This document shows, one piece after another, positions 61,626 through 64,000 of a stretch of DNA of 64,000 nucleotides. The stretch comes from DLKC01 sp002478885 (GTDB lineage Bacteria > Bacteroidota > Bacteroidia > Chitinophagales > Chitinophagaceae), in contig JAXLUI010000001.1 in NCBI GenBank assembly GCA_046329585.1, forward strand, positions 2,108,001 through 2,172,000, in the 5' to 3' direction. Made by a program: the position numbers and the translations under genes. The notes under the pieces were generated by a model that was given only the letters and a program-made list of their open reading frames with translations, did not search any database and was not told the DNA's origin. The first letter of the stretch is position 1; the number at the start of each line of letters is the position of its first letter.

Positions 61626-64000
61626 TTATTTTGCAAGCACCATTTGCTTTGTCGCAACCAGCTTTCCGTCAACCACGAGCGAATATTGATAGGCACCTGA
61701 TGCAAGTGTCGATGCGTCGACATTCAATGAACCTTTACCACTACCTGAAATATTTACAGCTTTGATTGCTTTACCACTCTTGTCTGTAATAATTATTTGC
61801 GCAGTTGTAAATTGCTGCGGCAGGTTGTAACCAATAGTTGTGGTATGGGTAAAAGGGTTTGGAATGTTTTGCTGTAAAGAAGATGCATCACTTAAAACAA
61901 TTGCTGATCGTGTGGTGGTTTGGTTGGCAACGGCACTGCATGGGCTGCATGCTTCCTGCTTTTGCTGTAAGGATAGCACCAATGTCTTTAATTCGTTCAA
62001 TTGATTTTGCAGGGTATCGATCTTTGCGTCCTTTGCATCATTCATTTTGGAAAGCTCCTGAACTGCTTTTACAAGAGGAACAACAAACTCTGCATATCGA
62101 AGCCCGTATAAATCTTTATCATTCTTTGCTGCATCCACGCCATTAAAATCGTAGTTCAAAGATTTTGCCGCTTTCTCTACATCTTGTGCAATAAAACCAG
62201 TATGAACAATTTGTTCTTCTGCTTTACTGGCAGCATCTACAGTAGGTTTTATTTGCTTTCCATCTTTATCTTTTATTGCCGGGCGTTGAACGATTTTATT
62301 GATTGCATCATTATCTATATTATATGTGATGGCTTTTAGTTTGTTGATAAAAACAAGGCCAGGAACATTTTCTTTAATATTTTTCTTCGCTCTTCCATCA
62401 GACAATGTTGACCAGCTAACTTTTCCCCCGATTGAAGTAGGATCAAAAATAGCTCCAACACTACCTATTCTTATCTGTTGGCTTGCAGTTGCTAAAGAAT
62501 TGGCTCCAATCATTGTTGAATAATAAATATCACCTGAATTTACATCACCGTCTATTGCCACATTAGCACCTCCTGTAGTATTTGTCCTCAATGCATTTGA
62601 GCCAATGGCAATATTACCTCCGCCAGTAGTATTATTATAAAGTGCATCATATCCTACAGCTGTATTGGTAGTACCATAAGTATTTGAATAAAGTGAGTGA
62701 CTTCCTACTGCAGTGTTCCAATTGGCAGCAAAAGCATCGTAGTTTGCTTGGGCATTATAAAGAGCATAGCTGCCAACGGCAGTTGAACCATAGATATGTC
62801 CAAAACCATCAGGATTATTACCCCGCATTGCACCATATCCAAGCGCCGTGTTCTCGGATCCTTGGTAATCAGTTTTAAGAGCGTAATTACCAATAGCTAC
62901 ACTCCTCACACTATTGCCTTTTTCAAGTGCGCTTACACCAACAGCAGTGTTATCGCTTCCATTTGCATTACTAAACAATGATAAATAGCCTATGGCTGTG
63001 TTAGAGCTGCCGGTGCTGTTAGAGTTTAAAGCAGAATTACCAGTAGCCGTATTATAATTTCCGGAAGAGTTAACATTTAACGCAGAATAACCGGTAGCTG
63101 TATTCTTTACTCCGGAAGTATTTGAAAGCAATGAATATGCGCCGGTGGCTGTGTTCTCATCGGCAGTATTATTATAAAGTGCCTGGTAGCCACTGGCAGT
63201 ATTATTTGAGCCAGAGGAATTTAGGTACAATGAGTAAGCGCCATTTGCTGTATTATAATTACCACCAATATTAGTGTTTAATGCAGCCGTACCGTATGCC
63301 GAATTATAGCTTCCGTTATTATTAGAATATAAGGCTGTATAACCTGTAGCCGTGTTTTGTTGGCCTGAAGTATTATTTTGAAGTGCAACACTTCCGGTAG
63401 CTGTATTATTTGCTCCCGATGTATTAAAAAACATAGCATTAAAACCAAGAGCGGTATTATTATCCGCATTATTGTTGAATAATGCATACTTACCCAATGC
63501 AGCATTAAAATTTCCAGTTGTATTTGTATACAAAGACCCATACCCATTTGCCGTATTGTCTGTTCCTGTGGTGTTGGAGAGAAGAGCAATTAGCCCGAAT
63601 GCTGTATTTCTTGTACCCGTATTAAATGTGCTGTAATCGATAAGACCTGCTCTTTGGTTGTTTACTCTAAGCACTAATGATTGCGCATCAGTGGTGCCAA
63701 TAAAATTTGCAGAAGAATTTGTACCTGCATTGCCTGTAAGTAACCATCCGCCGCCGCCTGATGTATTATCATTACTCCATGTTAATGCACCTGCACCATT
63801 TGTTTTCAAAACCTGTCCACTGCCACCATCTGTTGCAGGTAATGTATAAGCGCCTACTTTCAATGTGCCGTTGAATATACTGTTGCCTGAATTTGCATTA
63901 ACGGTAAAAACGGGAACGGCACTGCCATTGCGGAATTCATACTGCACGTTGGTTGAATTAAAGAAGAGGCCGTAGTTGGTATTGCCTGAATATTGAAACG
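61626..64000 (-). CDS. T9SS-secreted surface protein with YadA-like head repeats and S74 chaperone (cut at the right edge)
   Basis: At least 790 residues, open to the right edge; the first in-window start is internal. Residues counted from the GTG at 63947: a beta-rich segment, then from about 113 to 465 roughly 20 repeats of 16-18 residues with core NTAxGxxALxxNTxG (for example NTATGYTALYSNNNG), as in YadA-type trimeric heads. Next comes a peptidase S74 intramolecular chaperone (STLSDGRAKKNIKEN near 515, AQDVEKAA). After a short coiled coil (AKIDTLQNQLNELKTLVLSL) the C-terminus is a T9SS type A sorting domain (IPNPFTHTTTIGYNLPQ, GAYQYSLVVDGKLVATKQMV). Confidence 0.87.
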   Translation of the reverse strand, partial: FQYSGNTNYGLFFNSTNVQYEFRNGSAVPVFTVNANSGNSIFNGTLKVGAYTLPATDGGSGQVLKTNGAGALTWSNDNTSGGGGWLLTGNAGTNSSANFIGTTDAQSLVLRVNNQRAGLIDYSTFNTGTRNTAFGLIALLSNTTGTDNTANGYGSLYTNTTGNFNAALGKYALFNNNADNNTALGFNAMFFNTSGANNTATGSVALQNNTSGQQNTATGYTALYSNNNGSYNSAYGTAALNTNIGGNYNTANGAYSLYLNSSGSNNTASGYQALYNNTADENTATGAYSLLSNTSGVKNTATGYSALNVNSSGNYNTATGNSALNSNSTGSSNTAIGYLSLFSNANGSDNTAVGVSALEKGNSVRSVAIGNYALKTDYQGSENTALGYGAMRGNNPDGFGHIYGSTAVGSYALYNAQANYDAFAANWNTAVGSHSLYSNTYGTTNTAVGYDALYNNTTGGGNIAIGSNALRTNTTGGANVAIDGDVNSGDIYYSTMIGANSLATASQQIRIGSVGAIFDPTSIGGKVSWSTLSDGRAKKNIKENVPGLVFINKLKAITYNIDNDAINKIVQRPAIKDKDGKQIKPTVDAASKAEEQIVHTGFIAQDVEKAAKSLNYDFNGVDAAKNDKDLYGLRYAEFVVPLVKAVQELSKMNDAKDAKIDTLQNQLNELKTLVLSLQQKQEACSPCSAVANQTTTRSAIVLSDASSLQQNIPNPFTHTTTIGYNLPQQFTTAQIIITDKSGKAIKAVNISGSGKGSLNVDASTLASGAYQYSLVVDGKLVATKQMVLAK
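62550..63611 (-). repeat. Coding repeats of about 51 bases in the surface protein gene
   Basis: About 20 units encode NTAxGxxALxxNTxG. Units differ at the nucleotide level, so they are an old expansion and not a recent tandem slip. The last units before the S74 domain (NTTGGANVAIDGD) deviate. Confidence 0.8.

Noticed and set aside
1..64000. tRNA, rRNA, riboswitches or phage genes
   Set aside because: I saw no cloverleaf-like or ribosomal sequence, no known riboswitch consensus and no phage structural genes; the S74 domain belongs to a T9SS protein.

Overview
The window comes from a member of the Bacteroidota, most likely family Chitinophagaceae. The support is the type IX secretion (T9SS) components PorV and GldJ, a T9SS sorting domain on a surface protein, a short ATP synthase epsilon subunit encoded with atpD away from the other atp genes, DUF4292 and DUF5107 proteins, Crp and AraC regulators of Bacteroidetes type, and TAnnTTTG-like promoter boxes. 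Genus and species cannot be read from the sequence. I see no tRNA, rRNA, CRISPR array, prophage or plasmid backbone.

Layout. 1-7.1 kb: 5' part of fumarase (cut by the left edge), an exported ADP-ribosylglycohydrolase-fold protein, a large exported DUF5107-TPR protein, and a KAS III homologue that lacks the usual catalytic histidine. 7.3-16.6 kb: HGSNAT-like membrane acyltransferase, two small hypothetical proteins, GH106 enzyme, ABHD18-like hydrolase, exported S10 carboxypeptidase. 16.8-24 kb: DHFR/RibD-like reductase, PhyH dioxygenase, small outer-membrane-like protein, then a redox operon (Crp regulator, peroxiredoxin, SRPBCC protein, SQR-like flavoprotein) and an M23 protein. 24.2-29.5 kb: a minus-strand block with NTF2-like protein, 62-aa ORF, PNPOx-like protein, FabF and AraC regulator, preceded by an exported alpha/beta hydrolase and an AhpD-like protein. 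29.6-35.5 kb: a more AT-rich accessory stretch with DinB, DMP19-like, amidohydrolase, exported VOC protein and an unknown exported protein. 35.5-38.5 kb: about 3 kb without genes, filled by a modular array of palindromes and repeats.

38.5-58.3 kb looks like core chromosome: GH43 enzyme, atpD-atpC, ispF-dut-DUF4292-EnvC-like, porV and gldJ back to back, kdsA, a PspC-AraC-AraC locus, aconitase, GH18 chitinase and an S9 peptidase. 58.6-64 kb holds a REP-associated tyrosine transposase (RAYT), a serine beta-lactamase-like hydrolase, and a large T9SS-secreted surface protein with about 20 YadA-head-like repeats and a peptidase S74 chaperone domain (cut by the right edge).

Two repeat systems stand out. 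One is the array at 35.9-38.4 kb, where a 28-nt palindrome (12 copies) alternates with three longer modules. The other is a short dispersed element with core GTACAAGNGTGCGACGCAAC in at least 13 places between genes across the whole window, plus four related copies carrying a GC-rich hairpin. A RAYT gene is present, so a REP-type explanation for one of them can be tested.
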